Shown: positions 15,371-24,477, counted from the first letter of the stretch. The stretch: DNA of 64,000 nucleotides from UBA6049 sp965662345 (GCA_965662345.1 CBFIHE010000009.1:24455-88454), one strand, 5' to 3'. The notes: a model not told the origin generated them from the sequence alone. Numbers and translations are program-made.

Positions 15371-16615
15371 ATGAAAACACTCATAAAAAACGCCACCATT
15401 CACTTTCCAGGATCTGAATATAACGGTGAAACGTTAAATATCTTGGTTGAAGATGGAGTTGTGAGTAAAATAACCTCGGATGCAATTACAGATGCAGAGC
15501 GTGTTATTGAGAGTAATAACCTTCATCTAAGCCCCGGTTGGTTTGATTTACGTGCAGATTTTGCCGATCCTGGTTATGAGCATAGAGAAGATTTATTTAC
15601 AGGAAGTAAAGCAGCTATTGCTGGCGGCTTTACTGGCGTTCAACTTTTGCCAACTACCTACCCGATTCTAGATACAAAGTCTCAGGTTGAATATGTAAAG
15701 CAAAAAGCAAAAGGATTAGGTCTTCGCATTATTCCATCTGGAGCTATAAGCGCGGGTACTAAAGGAGTTGATATTTGTGAGCTATATGACATGCATACTG
15801 CTGGAGTTAAAGCCTTTACAGATGGAAATCTAGCTATTCAAAACCCAGATTTAGTGCGCAGAGCGATGCTGTATTGTAAAACATTCAATGGAGTTTTGAT
15901 GCTGAGTGCATACGACAAAGAAATTGCGCGAATGGGGAGTGTTCATGAAGGTGAGGTAAGCACCTCTTTAGGCTTAAAAGGGTCTCCTTCACTGGCGGAA
16001 ACACTAATGGTATCAAGGGATTTATTCTTAGCTGAATATTGTGAAAGCCCAGTGCACTTTAGCTGTATTAGTTCAAAAGAAAGTGTTGCATTAATTCGCG
16101 ATGCAAAATCAAAAGGAATGCCCGTTTCTTGCGATGTTGCTGTAGCTAACTTATTGTACACAGATGAAGTACTCACCGAGTTTGATTCACGATATAAGGT
16201 ATATCCAGTTCTGCGAACCAATCAAGACCGACAAGCACTATTAGAAGGACTCAAAGACGGAACCATTGATGCAGTTGTGAGTAATCACTCTCCCTGGAAT
16301 ATAGAAGAAAAAGACTGTGAATTTGATCATGCCGCTTTTGGTATGGCAACCATTCAGGTGGTTTATCCTATGTTGAAAGAAGCTTTAGGAGAAGAAGCTA
16401 ACGATGAGTTACTGGCAAAAGTATTGGGGTTTAATCCAAGAACTATTCTCGGCTTGGAAATACCGCAATTAGATGAAGGAAAATATGCAAACTTCACTTT
16501 GTACGACCCAGACGGTACCACTGAGTATGTCGAAAGCTTTTCCAAGTCTAAAAATCACCCAGAGTTTGGCAAATTCTTCCAAGGAAAGATTATTGCCACC
16601 GTTTTTAAAGACTAA
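15371..16615 (+). CDS. dihydroorotase-like protein, probably non-catalytic
   Basis: A 414-residue amidohydrolase-fold protein closest in pattern to multifunctional-type dihydroorotases (P-G-Y-E-H-R-E-D-L near residue 70, G-G-F-T-G-V-Q, G-V-K-A-F-T-D-G, V-S-N-H-S-P). The usual zinc motif D-x-H-x-H is replaced by D-L-R-A-D, and other metal-site histidines are also missing where they are expected, so ring opening at a zinc site is unlikely. In other bacteria, inactive PyrC-like proteins serve as structural partners of aspartate transcarbamoylase, which is a plausible role here. An upstream in-frame start inside the preceding gene is rejected; this ATG lies 2 nt after its stop. It overlaps the convergent gene end by 11 bp. 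Confidence 0.82.
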   Translation: MKTLIKNATIHFPGSEYNGETLNILVEDGVVSKITSDAITDAERVIESNNLHLSPGWFDLRADFADPGYEHREDLFTGSKAAIAGGFTGVQLLPTTYPILDTKSQVEYVKQKAKGLGLRIIPSGAISAGTKGVDICELYDMHTAGVKAFTDGNLAIQNPDLVRRAMLYCKTFNGVLMLSAYDKEIARMGSVHEGEVSTSLGLKGSPSLAETLMVSRDLFLAEYCESPVHFSCISSKESVALIRDAKSKGMPVSCDVAVANLLYTDEVLTEFDSRYKVYPVLRTNQDRQALLEGLKDGTIDAVVSNHSPWNIEEKDCEFDHAAFGMATIQVVYPMLKEALGEEANDELLAKVLGFNPRTILGLEIPQLDEGKYANFTLYDPDGTTEYVESFSKSKNHPEFGKFFQGKIIATVFKD

Positions 16616-17366
16616 TTTCTAGCTGGTCGTAAGCTAAGTATACACCCTCTGGCAATTCATGGCTCACAGAGGCGTGTAAGCCCATTTGGTGACTAATATG
16701 GGTAATGTAGGCTTTCTGTGGTTTAAACTCATCAATTACCTCTAGTGCCTCTTCCAATGTAAAATGCGAAATATGATCTGTTTTTCGCAACGCGTTTATG
16801 ATTAGCACTTTTGTACCGTAAATTTTCTTTTTCTCTTCCTCTGGTATCTGGTTGGCATCTGTAATGTAGGTAAAGTCTCCTATTCTAAAACCGAGTACAG
16901 GTAGTTTGTAGTGTAACACCTGAATAGGCCTAATCAACACTCCTTCTGCTTCAAATGCATTAGACGATATCGTTTCCAAATGAATTCTAGGAACTCCTGG
17001 ATATTTTACATCTGCAAAAGCATAGTGAAAATCACGTTTCAATGCTTCTTGTACTTGTGGAGTAGCATAGACGGTCATTTCCTTCTTCTGCACAAAATTA
17101 AATGCCCGAATATCATCAAGACCAGCAACATGGTCTTTATGCTCATGCGTGAAAAGAACACCGTCTAAAGAACGAACATCAGCACGAAGCATTTGCTGTC
17201 TAAAATCAGGGCCAGTGTCAACTACAAACGTTTTGGTTCCCGTTTCAATAAGAACAGATGAGCGCAGTCGTTTATCTCGTTCATCGGCTGATAAACAGAC
17301 CTCGCATTGGCAACCAATTACTGGCACACCTTGTGAAGTTCCTGAGCCGAGCACGGTTATTTTCAC
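16605..17366 (-). CDS. PhnP-like metallo-beta-lactamase-fold hydrolase
   Basis: A 253-residue cytoplasmic zinc hydrolase. The signature T-H-E-H-K-D-H-V-A-G-L-D-D-I-R lies around residue 85 and follows V-D-T-G-P-D-F-R; G-S-G-T-S-Q-G-V-P-V-I-G-C-Q-C-E-V-C near the N-terminus is typical of PhnP/YcbK-type phosphodiesterases. The frame can be read from 17405, but the GTG at 17366 gives the expected N-terminus (V-K-I-T-V-L-G-S-G-T-S) and overlaps the stop of the cysteine desulfurase gene as GTGA, a translational-coupling arrangement. Substrate unknown; a cyclic phosphodiester is a family-based guess. Confidence 0.86.
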   Translation of the reverse strand: MKITVLGSGTSQGVPVIGCQCEVCLSADERDKRLRSSVLIETGTKTFVVDTGPDFRQQMLRADVRSLDGVLFTHEHKDHVAGLDDIRAFNFVQKKEMTVYATPQVQEALKRDFHYAFADVKYPGVPRIHLETISSNAFEAEGVLIRPIQVLHYKLPVLGFRIGDFTYITDANQIPEEEKKKIYGTKVLIINALRKTDHISHFTLEEALEVIDEFKPQKAYITHISHQMGLHASVSHELPEGVYLAYDQLEISL

Positions 17367-18520
17367 GCCATTGTTTTCTTTTCTGCATAGATGTTTTCTA
17401 AACAATCTACCGCGTAATCAATATCATCTTTGGTGGTGTACCTGCTGAATGAAAATCTAACGCTTGGTCTGTCCATTTTTGCATTAATTCCACGTAAAAC
17501 GTGCGACCCCGTATTGCTTCCAGATGTACATGCGCTTCCTCCTGAGCACGCCACTCCCATAATATCTAGGCTAAACAGTAGCATTTGAGCTTTTTCAGTA
17601 GCAGGTAGCAGCACATTCAACACGGTATACAAGGATTTGTTTGTTTGAGAACACGCCCCGTTGAATTCAACATCTGGGAATAGGTTCTGGAGCTTGTCAA
17701 TCATGTATTGCTTAACATCAGTTACATGTTTTTGGTGTTCTTCCATGTTTTCCCAAGCCAACTCCATGGCTTTTGATAAACCAATAATACCATACACATT
17801 TTCTGTTCCTCCACGAAGTGCGCGCTCTTGAGATCCACCGTGAATAAGCGGTTTAATTTTTAAGTTTTTATTGATGTATAAAAAACCAATTCCCTTTGGA
17901 CCATGAAACTTGTGAGCCGCTGCGGTAAGAAAATCTACATCTAGTTTGTTTAGGTCAAATGCGTAATGCGCCATAGTTTGAACGGTATCTGAATGAAACA
18001 GCGCCCCGTTTGCACGGCATATTGCCGATACCTCATCTATTGGTAATAAGTTACCGATTTCGTTATTGGCATGCATTAATGAGACAAGCGCTTTTCCGTT
18101 AGAGTCAGAAAGAAGTTTTTCCAGAGCCTTTAGGTCTACGCAGCCATCTTGCTCTAGCGGTACATAACTTACTTTAGCTTCTCCCGTACGCTCAAGTTCT
18201 TCAACGGTATGGAGAACGGCATGATGCTCAAGTTTGGAAGTAATTACATGCTCCACACCCAAATCTCTTACTGAGCACATTATGGCCATATTATCTGCCT
18301 CGGTGCCGCCAGAGGTAAAAACTAATTCTCCTGGTGTAACATTAAGTAGTTTGGCAACTTTTCTACGGGCAACTTCAATTTTACCCTTCACCTCTCTACC
18401 AAATCCGTGTGTTGAGCTAGGGTTTCCAAATGATTCTTTAAGCACGGGAGCCATTGCATCAAAAACTTCTGGTGCCAAAGGGGTGGTTGCCGCATTGTCT
18501 AAATAAATACGTTTTGCCAT
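17363..18520 (-). CDS. cysteine desulfurase (IscS/NifS family)
   Basis: A 385-residue PLP enzyme that takes sulfur from cysteine for Fe-S clusters or thio-modified tRNA. It begins with Y-L-D-N-A-A-T-T-P, carries the PLP lysine in A-A-H-K-F-H-G-P-K-G (about residue 208) and an active-site cysteine in G-S-A-C-T-S-G-S (about residue 330), so both key residues are present. Length is typical. It overlaps the hydrolase gene downstream and starts 6 nt after the GlmM stop. No IscU or SufU scaffold gene is adjacent, so the physiological acceptor is not clear. Confidence 0.93.
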   Translation of the reverse strand: MAKRIYLDNAATTPLAPEVFDAMAPVLKESFGNPSSTHGFGREVKGKIEVARRKVAKLLNVTPGELVFTSGGTEADNMAIMCSVRDLGVEHVITSKLEHHAVLHTVEELERTGEAKVSYVPLEQDGCVDLKALEKLLSDSNGKALVSLMHANNEIGNLLPIDEVSAICRANGALFHSDTVQTMAHYAFDLNKLDVDFLTAAAHKFHGPKGIGFLYINKNLKIKPLIHGGSQERALRGGTENVYGIIGLSKAMELAWENMEEHQKHVTDVKQYMIDKLQNLFPDVEFNGACSQTNKSLYTVLNVLLPATEKAQMLLFSLDIMGVACSGGSACTSGSNTGSHVLRGINAKMDRPSVRFSFSRYTTKDDIDYAVDCLENIYAEKKTMA

Positions 18521-18526
18521 AACTTA

Positions 18527-19915
18527 TTACTTAATCTCTTTGATCTCATTCATAATCCGTAGGGCCAATGCATCTGCTGAGGCTTTATCAGCACTTTCAG
18601 TGTAGATTCTAATAATTGGCTCGGTGTTAGATTTGCGCAAATGTACCCACTCACTTTCAAATTCAATCTTTACACCATCCTTGGTATTAACTGGTAAATG
18701 CGCATATTTAGATTGCATTGCCGCCAAAATGGCGTCTACATCAATCTCTGGTGTTAGTTCAATTTTATTCTTGGAAATATGATAAGCAGGGTATGAAGCT
18801 TTCAGCTCACTCATGCGCATTCCGTTTTTGGCCAAATATGTTAGAAATAAGGCCACACCAACCAAGGCATCTCTTCCGTAGTGCAACTCAGGGTAAATAA
18901 TACCTCCGTTACCCTCTCCACCTATAACAGCGCCTGTTGCTTTCATCTCATTCACAACATTCACTTCGCCAACAGCAGATGCCGTATAGCTTCCTCCGTG
19001 TTTTTCGGTAACATCTCGTAACGCTCTGGTGCTTGACATATTACTAACGGTGTTACCTGAAGTTTTACTCAACACATAATCTGCAACAGCCACAAGTGTA
19101 TACTCTTCGCCAAACATTTCTCCGTTTTCACTAACAAAAGCCAAGCGATCTACATCTGGATCTACAACTATCCCAAGGTCACATCTAGATTCTACCACTC
19201 GTTTTGATATGTCGATTAGGTTTTCTGGTAGTGGCTCAGGGTTATGCGGAAAGTGCCCGTTAGGTTCGCAAAACAACAATTCAGTATCTGTTACTCCCAA
19301 GGCTTCTAATAGGGCTGGAATGGCTAGTCCGCCTGTTGAGTTTACTGCATCAACGGCCACTTTAAAATGGGCCGATTTAATCGCTTCAACATCCACCAAA
19401 TCCATGGCTAGTACAGCGTCAATATGCTTCTTTATCCAATCATTATTCTCTTCAACTTTGCCAAGTTGATCTACCTCCGCAAAGCGATATTCTTCGGCAT
19501 CGGCTATTGCTAGCACCTCGGCTCCATCTCCACCAGAAATAAACTCACCTTTGGCATTCAGCAGTTTTAAGGCATTCCATTGTTTGGGGTTATGACTAGC
19601 AGTAAGAATAATTCCACCGTTAGCTTTTTCTGCAGGAACAGCCACCTCAACAGTAGGTGTAGTGCTTAAACCAACATTAATTACATTTATTCCCAACCCT
19701 TGTAGCGTTCCAAGAACCAAGCGCTCAACCATTTCTCCAGAAATACGAGCATCTCTGCCAACCACAATGCGTACCTGCTCGCCAATGGGGTATTGTTGCT
19801 TAATCCAAGTTCCGTATGCAGCCGTGAATTTTACCACATCGGGCGGAGTAAGTCCTTCTCCTGGTACATCTCCTATTGTACCGCGTATTCCGGAAATTGA
19901 TTTTATAAGTGTCAT
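18527..19915 (-). CDS. glmM: phosphohexomutase, likely phosphoglucosamine mutase GlmM
   Basis: A 462-residue alpha-D-phosphohexomutase. The phosphoserine loop T-A-S-H-N-P (Ser107), the metal loop D-P-D-V-D-R (about residue 250), a G-E-G-N-G-G sugar loop and the C-terminal phosphate-binding R-K-S-N-T-E-P-I-I-R are all present. The length and the G-I-R-G-T-I-G-D start fit GlmM, which converts glucosamine-6-P to glucosamine-1-P for peptidoglycan and LPS. A phosphomannomutase or phosphoglucomutase role cannot be excluded by sequence reading alone. First gene of an operon with cysteine desulfurase and the hydrolase; a clear -7 element lies 19 nt upstream. Confidence 0.85.
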   Translation of the reverse strand: MTLIKSISGIRGTIGDVPGEGLTPPDVVKFTAAYGTWIKQQYPIGEQVRIVVGRDARISGEMVERLVLGTLQGLGINVINVGLSTTPTVEVAVPAEKANGGIILTASHNPKQWNALKLLNAKGEFISGGDGAEVLAIADAEEYRFAEVDQLGKVEENNDWIKKHIDAVLAMDLVDVEAIKSAHFKVAVDAVNSTGGLAIPALLEALGVTDTELLFCEPNGHFPHNPEPLPENLIDISKRVVESRCDLGIVVDPDVDRLAFVSENGEMFGEEYTLVAVADYVLSKTSGNTVSNMSSTRALRDVTEKHGGSYTASAVGEVNVVNEMKATGAVIGGEGNGGIIYPELHYGRDALVGVALFLTYLAKNGMRMSELKASYPAYHISKNKIELTPEIDVDAILAAMQSKYAHLPVNTKDGVKIEFESEWVHLRKSNTEPIIRIYTESADKASADALALRIMNEIKEIK

Positions 19916-19934
19916 GTTTCTGCGTTTTGACTAG

Positions 19935-19942
19935 CAAATATA
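19935..19942 (-). promoter_or_regulatory. -7 promoter element of the glmM operon
   Basis: TATATTTG on the minus strand, 19 nt before the ATG at 19915. Confidence 0.6.
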
Positions 19943-20048
19943 GGGCAACAGATTGCCTTTGCTTACGTTGTTCATAACCTAACTCTGGTTGTTAATGAAC
20001 CTGTGAATAAGTGAATACTACCAAATCTACCTTGGCCTCACATTTGGC

Positions 20049-20056
20049 TAAATTTG
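20049..20056 (+). promoter_or_regulatory. -7 promoter element of the TPR gene
   Basis: TAAATTTG, 22 nt before the ATG at 20079. Confidence 0.55.
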
Positions 20057-20078
20057 GTATACCCTGAAAACGTACTTC

Positions 20079-21491
20079 ATGAACGAAGAATTTGAATCAC
20101 CATTTGGAGGCTCACAGGATAACGACCTAATTAAGCGCTTTGAACAAATGCTTGAAGCGGGGGAGCAATACTTCTTTGATGTAGAAGAATTTGATGAAAT
20201 CATTTCTTACTACATAGAGGAGCGTGCCAGTAAGCGTGCCTTTGAAGTGCTTTCTATGGCTAAAAGCCAACACCCTGCCACTGGAGATCTAATTCTACGC
20301 GAAGCTGAATTAATGGCTTCTACCAATCGATTTCAAGAAGCTCTTACTATTATCAATAAGCTTGAACAAGTTGAAAAGTGGAATACAGATTTATTTCTCA
20401 CCAAGGCATCTATACTAAGCCAAATAGGGAATAATAGAGGAGCAATTAATACATTAGAACATGTTCTCACCATTTGCCAAGAAGAAGAAAAAGACGAAAT
20501 CTGTATCAATATAGCTTTTGAGTGCCAAAACTTGGAAGAGCCCAATGAAGCCATAGAATACTTAAAGAAAGCGCTGCAATACAACCCCGAAAACGAGGAA
20601 GCTATCTATGAGATTGCTTATTGTTTTGATTTAATTGGCAACAACCAAGAGGCTATTGAAACTTTTGTTTCAGTAATAGATGAAACACCCTATTCACATC
20701 ATGCATGGTACTGTTTGGGTAACGTCTACCTTGCTACGGGTTTGGTTGAAGATGCTCTAAGAGCATATGACTACTCCATTGTTATTCAAGACGACTTTGC
20801 TTCTGGTTACTTCAATAAGGCTATGTGTCTAATGCAGCTTGAGCTCTATGACCAAGCCATAGACTGCTTTGGACAATCGTTGAAATTTGAGTTGATAGAC
20901 TCTGTGTGCCTCTATTACATTGGTGAATGCTATCTACGATTGAACCAAGACAGACAAGCAGAAATTCATTTTAGAAAAGCTATAGGTAAAGACGACAGAC
21001 TTTTAGATGCTTGGGTAGGCATGGCTACTGTTTTATACAAACAGAACAAGACTATTGAAGCTTTGCATTACATAAAAAAAGCGCTAAAGCTAGATGAGCG
21101 TTCTGGAGAAAACTGGTATTTACAAGGCGAATATCAACTTGATGCTGGATTAGAAGTAGAGGCATGTACGAGTTTTGAGAAAGCTCTAGAACATGGCTAC
21201 AATAAGACTTCTATTTGGCTCAACTACTCAGAAGTGCTCGTGTCTTTAGAGCAGTTTGAAAAAGCTGAGGAGCTCTTAGAGAAAGCACTATCTACCTGCC
21301 CTAAAGATAGTGAGATTCACTACCGTTACGTAGCTTATTTGCTTGTACACGGTAGAATTGGAGATGCGGAAGAAATGTTAATAGCGGCATTGGAGTTGAA
21401 TAATGAAAAAGTAGAATCCTTGTTGGCCTATTATCCAGAGGTAATTCGTTATCCACAACTTCTTGCACTTATAGATTCGTATGAAGGATAG
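20079..21491 (+). CDS. tetratricopeptide repeat protein
   Basis: A 470-residue soluble protein made almost entirely of TPR helices, about ten 34-residue repeats (for example N-P-E-N-E-E-A-I-Y-E-I-A-Y-C-F-D and D-D-F-A-S-G-Y-F-N-K-A-M-C), with an acidic N-terminus containing F-E-S-P-F-G. No signal peptide, so a cytoplasmic scaffold for protein-protein contacts. No catalytic motif. It has its own promoter; the next gene begins 66 nt downstream and has a promoter-like TACATTCG (21531-21538). The binding partner is unknown. Confidence 0.85.
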   Translation: MNEEFESPFGGSQDNDLIKRFEQMLEAGEQYFFDVEEFDEIISYYIEERASKRAFEVLSMAKSQHPATGDLILREAELMASTNRFQEALTIINKLEQVEKWNTDLFLTKASILSQIGNNRGAINTLEHVLTICQEEEKDEICINIAFECQNLEEPNEAIEYLKKALQYNPENEEAIYEIAYCFDLIGNNQEAIETFVSVIDETPYSHHAWYCLGNVYLATGLVEDALRAYDYSIVIQDDFASGYFNKAMCLMQLELYDQAIDCFGQSLKFELIDSVCLYYIGECYLRLNQDRQAEIHFRKAIGKDDRLLDAWVGMATVLYKQNKTIEALHYIKKALKLDERSGENWYLQGEYQLDAGLEVEACTSFEKALEHGYNKTSIWLNYSEVLVSLEQFEKAEELLEKALSTCPKDSEIHYRYVAYLLVHGRIGDAEEMLIAALELNNEKVESLLAYYPEVIRYPQLLALIDSYEG

Positions 21492-21557
21492 GCGTTTAAA
21501 ATGTCTTAGGCTAGTTGAAGCAACTCATATTACATTCGTATTGCAAACACAAACGTT

Positions 21558-21866
21558 ATGATTAAGGAGATTTCTGTTCAGGAGTTGCGCAGTAAACTAG
21601 CAACAGGAGAACACGTACAGGTAATTGACATAAGAGAACCTTATGAAGTTGATGTAGCTAGTTTTACTGAAACTAATATCCCTCTGGGAGAAATCTTAGA
21701 ACGAGAGAGTGAGCTTGCAACTGAAGGCATAGTGGTTCTACATTGTCAGTCTGGGCAGCGAGCTTCTGCAGCTTGTGAAAGCTTAGAGCGACTTTGTAAC
21801 AGATCTAATATTTATAATCTAACAGGAGGCTTGGAAGCTTGGTTAGCCCTTGAACCTGCCAAATAA
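21558..21866 (+). CDS. rhodanese-domain protein
   Basis: A 102-residue single-domain rhodanese. The active-site loop H-C-Q-S-G-Q-R-A-S contains the catalytic cysteine (about residue 73) and the N-terminal I-D-I-R-E-P-Y-E motif is standard. It transfers or carries sulfane sulfur in the cytoplasm. It starts a set with the DUF368 gene 2 nt after its stop. The preceding TPR gene is 66 nt away. A possible -7 element (TACATTCG) is 19 nt upstream. The sulfur acceptor is not evident. Confidence 0.88.
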   Translation: MIKEISVQELRSKLATGEHVQVIDIREPYEVDVASFTETNIPLGEILERESELATEGIVVLHCQSGQRASAACESLERLCNRSNIYNLTGGLEAWLALEPAK

Positions 21867-21868
21867 GC

Positions 21869-22789
21869 ATGAGAACATTTAAAGATTACGCAGCGATTGC
21901 GCTCAAAGGAATGGGAATGGGTGCAGCCGATGTTGTGCCTGGAGTATCAGGAGGTACCATCGCATTCATTACTGGAATCTACGAGGAGCTAATTGACTCA
22001 ATTAAATCTATTGATCATACCTTATTCTCTACCTTTAAAGAAGGAGGAATCTCGGCTGTTTGGAAGGCTGTAAACGCACCTTTTCTCATCGCTTTATTCG
22101 TGGGAATAGGAATTAGTATTTTATCTCTTGCCAAAGGGATAGGTTTCCTTCTTAAAGAATACCCTGTACTTGTATGGTCGTTCTTTTTCGGGCTCATTAT
22201 AGCTTCTGCGGTAGTTATTGGCAAAAAAGTGAAAAAGTGGAATGCACCCACTTTTGTTGCCTTATTCTCTGGGGCGGTCATTGCCTACTACATAACAATA
22301 GCCTCACCTGCAGAAACTCCTACAGCTACTTGGTTCATATTTTTGAGTGGAATGATTGCCATCTGCGCAATGATTCTCCCTGGAATATCAGGCAGTTTCA
22401 TCTTACTGTTAATGGGTAAATACCGATACATCCTCGATTCTATATCACAATTGAAGCTAGATGTTCTGCTAACCTTTGCAGGTGGCTGTGTTGTTGGTTT
22501 GTTAACATTTTCTCATGTATTGAATTGGATGTTTAAGCGATTTCATGATGCTACTGTTGCCCTTTTAACTGGCTTTATGATAGGATCACTGAACAAAGTA
22601 TGGCCTTGGAAAAACACATTAACCACACGTATGAATAGTCATGGAGAAGAAGTACCTCTTCTACAAGAGAACATCTCTCCATTTAGCGCTAATGACTCAT
22701 TCTTTATTGCGGCATTCGCTCTATGTATTTTAGGTGTAGCCATTGTACTTGTTCTTGATCGTGTTGGAAAAAAGTATGAGTCGGAATGA
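21869..22789 (+). CDS. DUF368 membrane protein (PopT-like polyprenyl-phosphate transporter)
   Basis: A 306-residue inner-membrane protein with about eight helices and the DUF368 hallmark G-A-A-D-V-V-P-G-V-S-G-G-T-I-A-F (residues 18-33), repeated in degenerate form in the second half (I-L-P-G-I-S-G-S-F-I-L). The family includes PopT, reported to recycle undecaprenyl phosphate across the inner membrane. Its start follows the rhodanese stop by 2 nt and its end overlaps aroE by 4 nt, so the three are one transcript. Loss of function would be expected to affect wall synthesis. Confidence 0.88.
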   Translation: MRTFKDYAAIALKGMGMGAADVVPGVSGGTIAFITGIYEELIDSIKSIDHTLFSTFKEGGISAVWKAVNAPFLIALFVGIGISILSLAKGIGFLLKEYPVLVWSFFFGLIIASAVVIGKKVKKWNAPTFVALFSGAVIAYYITIASPAETPTATWFIFLSGMIAICAMILPGISGSFILLLMGKYRYILDSISQLKLDVLLTFAGGCVVGLLTFSHVLNWMFKRFHDATVALLTGFMIGSLNKVWPWKNTLTTRMNSHGEEVPLLQENISPFSANDSFFIAAFALCILGVAIVLVLDRVGKKYESE

Positions 22790-23511
22790 TGCGTCTTGGA
22801 CTCATTGGTAAAAAGTTAACCCATTCATTTTCTCCAGCTTATTTTAAGGCTAAGTTCGAGAAAGCAAATCTAGACGCCTCCTACAAGCCTTTTGAACTGC
22901 AGTCTATTGAAGACCTAGAAGATTTACTTGAGAAAGAAAAGTTGAACGGGCTAAATGTTACCATTCCGTTTAAAGAAGTAATTATCCCATTTCTAGATGA
23001 ACTAGATAGTACAGCCTTGAAAATTGGAGCCGTGAATACTGTTTGCATCGATAAAGGCAAACGGATTGGCTATAATACAGATGCTCCTGGGTTCATTCAA
23101 GACCTAAAACCGATGCTAAATCAAACAGATAGGCACGCACTTGTTCTTGGTTCAGGCGGAGCTTCTAAGGCAGTTGTTTATGCTTTGAATTCTATTGGAA
23201 TAAAAACACGTATTGTTTCTCGTAGTGGTGATTCACTAAAATATAAGGACTTAACAAAAGAATTACTCCAACAATATCAAGTAATTGTGAATACTACTCC
23301 TGTTGGCATGCATCCGCATATTAACGAGAGCATACCGCTACCGTGGGAAGGCGTGCTAAAGGAACATTTAGTTTACGACCTCATCTACAACCCACAAGAA
23401 ACCCTGCTTCTTCGAAAAGCTAGAGAAAGAGGCACACGGACTGCTAACGGATACAATATGCTGGTAAATCAAGCTGAACTTAGTTTTGAGCAGTGGGTAA
23501 AAAATACTTAG
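22786..23511 (+). CDS. aroE: shikimate dehydrogenase
   Basis: A 241-residue NADP-dependent enzyme converting 3-dehydroshikimate to shikimate for aromatic amino acids. The N-terminal substrate domain shows G-K-K-L-T-H-S-F-S-P and L-N-V-T-I-P-F-K-E with the catalytic lysine, and the Rossmann part shows L-G-S-G-G-A-S-K-A. Slightly shorter than the usual 270 residues. ATG overlaps the DUF368 stop (ATGATGA region); a second in-frame ATG at 22789 is possible. Its last 32 bp overlap the convergent gene on the minus strand. Confidence 0.92.
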   Translation: MMRLGLIGKKLTHSFSPAYFKAKFEKANLDASYKPFELQSIEDLEDLLEKEKLNGLNVTIPFKEVIIPFLDELDSTALKIGAVNTVCIDKGKRIGYNTDAPGFIQDLKPMLNQTDRHALVLGSGGASKAVVYALNSIGIKTRIVSRSGDSLKYKDLTKELLQQYQVIVNTTPVGMHPHINESIPLPWEGVLKEHLVYDLIYNPQETLLLRKARERGTRTANGYNMLVNQAELSFEQWVKNT

Positions 23512-24154
23512 AGCTATTCTCGTAGTATTTAGAAAGGTTTGATTGGAGCTTAATAACCATTTCGGCGTTCGTACGCTTAAAAATGGCCATTCCACTTCTT
23601 TTTCTTACGTAATAAGGAAAAGGCTTTTCAAGTAATTCAAAGTCTTGATTCATCATGGCAACGCCTTCAAAATATTCTCCAAAAGCTTGAAAATAAACCA
23701 AACCAAAATCTGCGATGTAAAAGATAGAGTCTTTGGTAAGCTTCACTTTGGGAATTACATCTAACGAATCGTCTCTAAAAACACTATCAAATTCACGCTC
23801 TCGTATTGCACTGCTGTCTTCACTGTAAAAGAAATGGACATCGCAAAAGTCAAAAACCCCTCTAAATGCTTTAATTACTTCCTTATTTCTCTTGGCATTT
23901 CTTGCCACTAAAATATCTGCTTCTCTATCTCGTTTCTTACTTCTTAAGATTTCTATAGCCCTACTTTGCGTATGTAAACGCACTAAAAGGGTGCCCTTTT
24001 TTAGCTTCTGGATATGACTAAAGGCAATACTATCTTTTGTATTGATGAAGACCTTATCTAATTGCGCATGAGAAGTGGTCGTAAGTATCAATAAAAAGGA
24101 TACTACAAAAGACTGTAAAAGCCGACTTATGGATATAGATTTCTGGAAAATCAT
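23480..24154 (-). CDS. exported protein of unknown function
   Basis: A 224-residue protein with a signal peptide (about 1-31, ending T-S-H-A-Q) and no recognisable enzyme motif. The middle is basic (L-R-S-K-K-R-D-R-E-A-D) and the C-terminal half alternates hydrophobic and polar residues. Found opposite the end of aroE with a 32-bp overlap. I do not recognise the family; a periplasmic or outer-membrane-associated role is all that can be said. Confidence 0.7.
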   Translation of the reverse strand: MIFQKSISISRLLQSFVVSFLLILTTTSHAQLDKVFINTKDSIAFSHIQKLKKGTLLVRLHTQSRAIEILRSKKRDREADILVARNAKRNKEVIKAFRGVFDFCDVHFFYSEDSSAIREREFDSVFRDDSLDVIPKVKLTKDSIFYIADFGLVYFQAFGEYFEGVAMMNQDFELLEKPFPYYVRKRSGMAIFKRTNAEMVIKLQSNLSKYYENSSKYFLPTAQN

Positions 24155-24278
24155 ACAAACATTGCGCGGTATGGAGGGTAATACTACATAACATGAGGAA
24201 TCTAAACTCCCTCTATTTTGTTAATGGTACAATCGTCAAGATAGTGGCATTTATTCATAGGGGAACAGTTACTCTAGA
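24155..24278. other. intergenic spacer, nothing recognised
   Basis: This part of the 323-nt gap between the exported protein gene and the wzc remnant holds no open frame, hairpin or promoter that I can support. The remainder of the gap holds a small gene at 24279-24437. Confidence 0.5.
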
Positions 24279-24437
24279 CTAAAAAACAAACTTGAAAAGC
24301 ATAATTACCACACAGATAAGAAACATGAAGATTGAAATTCTATTAATCCCATGCATCACCTTCAAATTAAAATTAGACTCACTTTTCTTGAACATGGTAG
24401 CTGGGTTTAGATAATGTAAGAGTTTCTTAAGGAGCAT
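24279..24437 (-). CDS. 52-residue single-pass membrane protein
   Basis: A short frame reading MLLKKLLHYLNPATMFKK..., with a basic N-terminus, a central K-V-M-H-G-I-N-R-I-S segment and one transmembrane helix (about residues 34-50: I-S-I-F-M-F-L-I-C-V-V-I-M-L-F-K) ending at TAG. The sequence resembles the small Bacteroidota DUF6728-type proteins (recollection, not searched). The frame lies 40 nt downstream of the wzc remnant and may once have been in its operon. The pattern of charges and helix argues for a real protein rather than chance. Confidence 0.6.
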   Translation of the reverse strand: MLLKKLLHYLNPATMFKKSESNFNLKVMHGINRISIFMFLICVVIMLFKFVF

Positions 24438-24477
24438 ATTTTACGTTTATGTTCTAACCTAACGGCACAAAAAAAGT

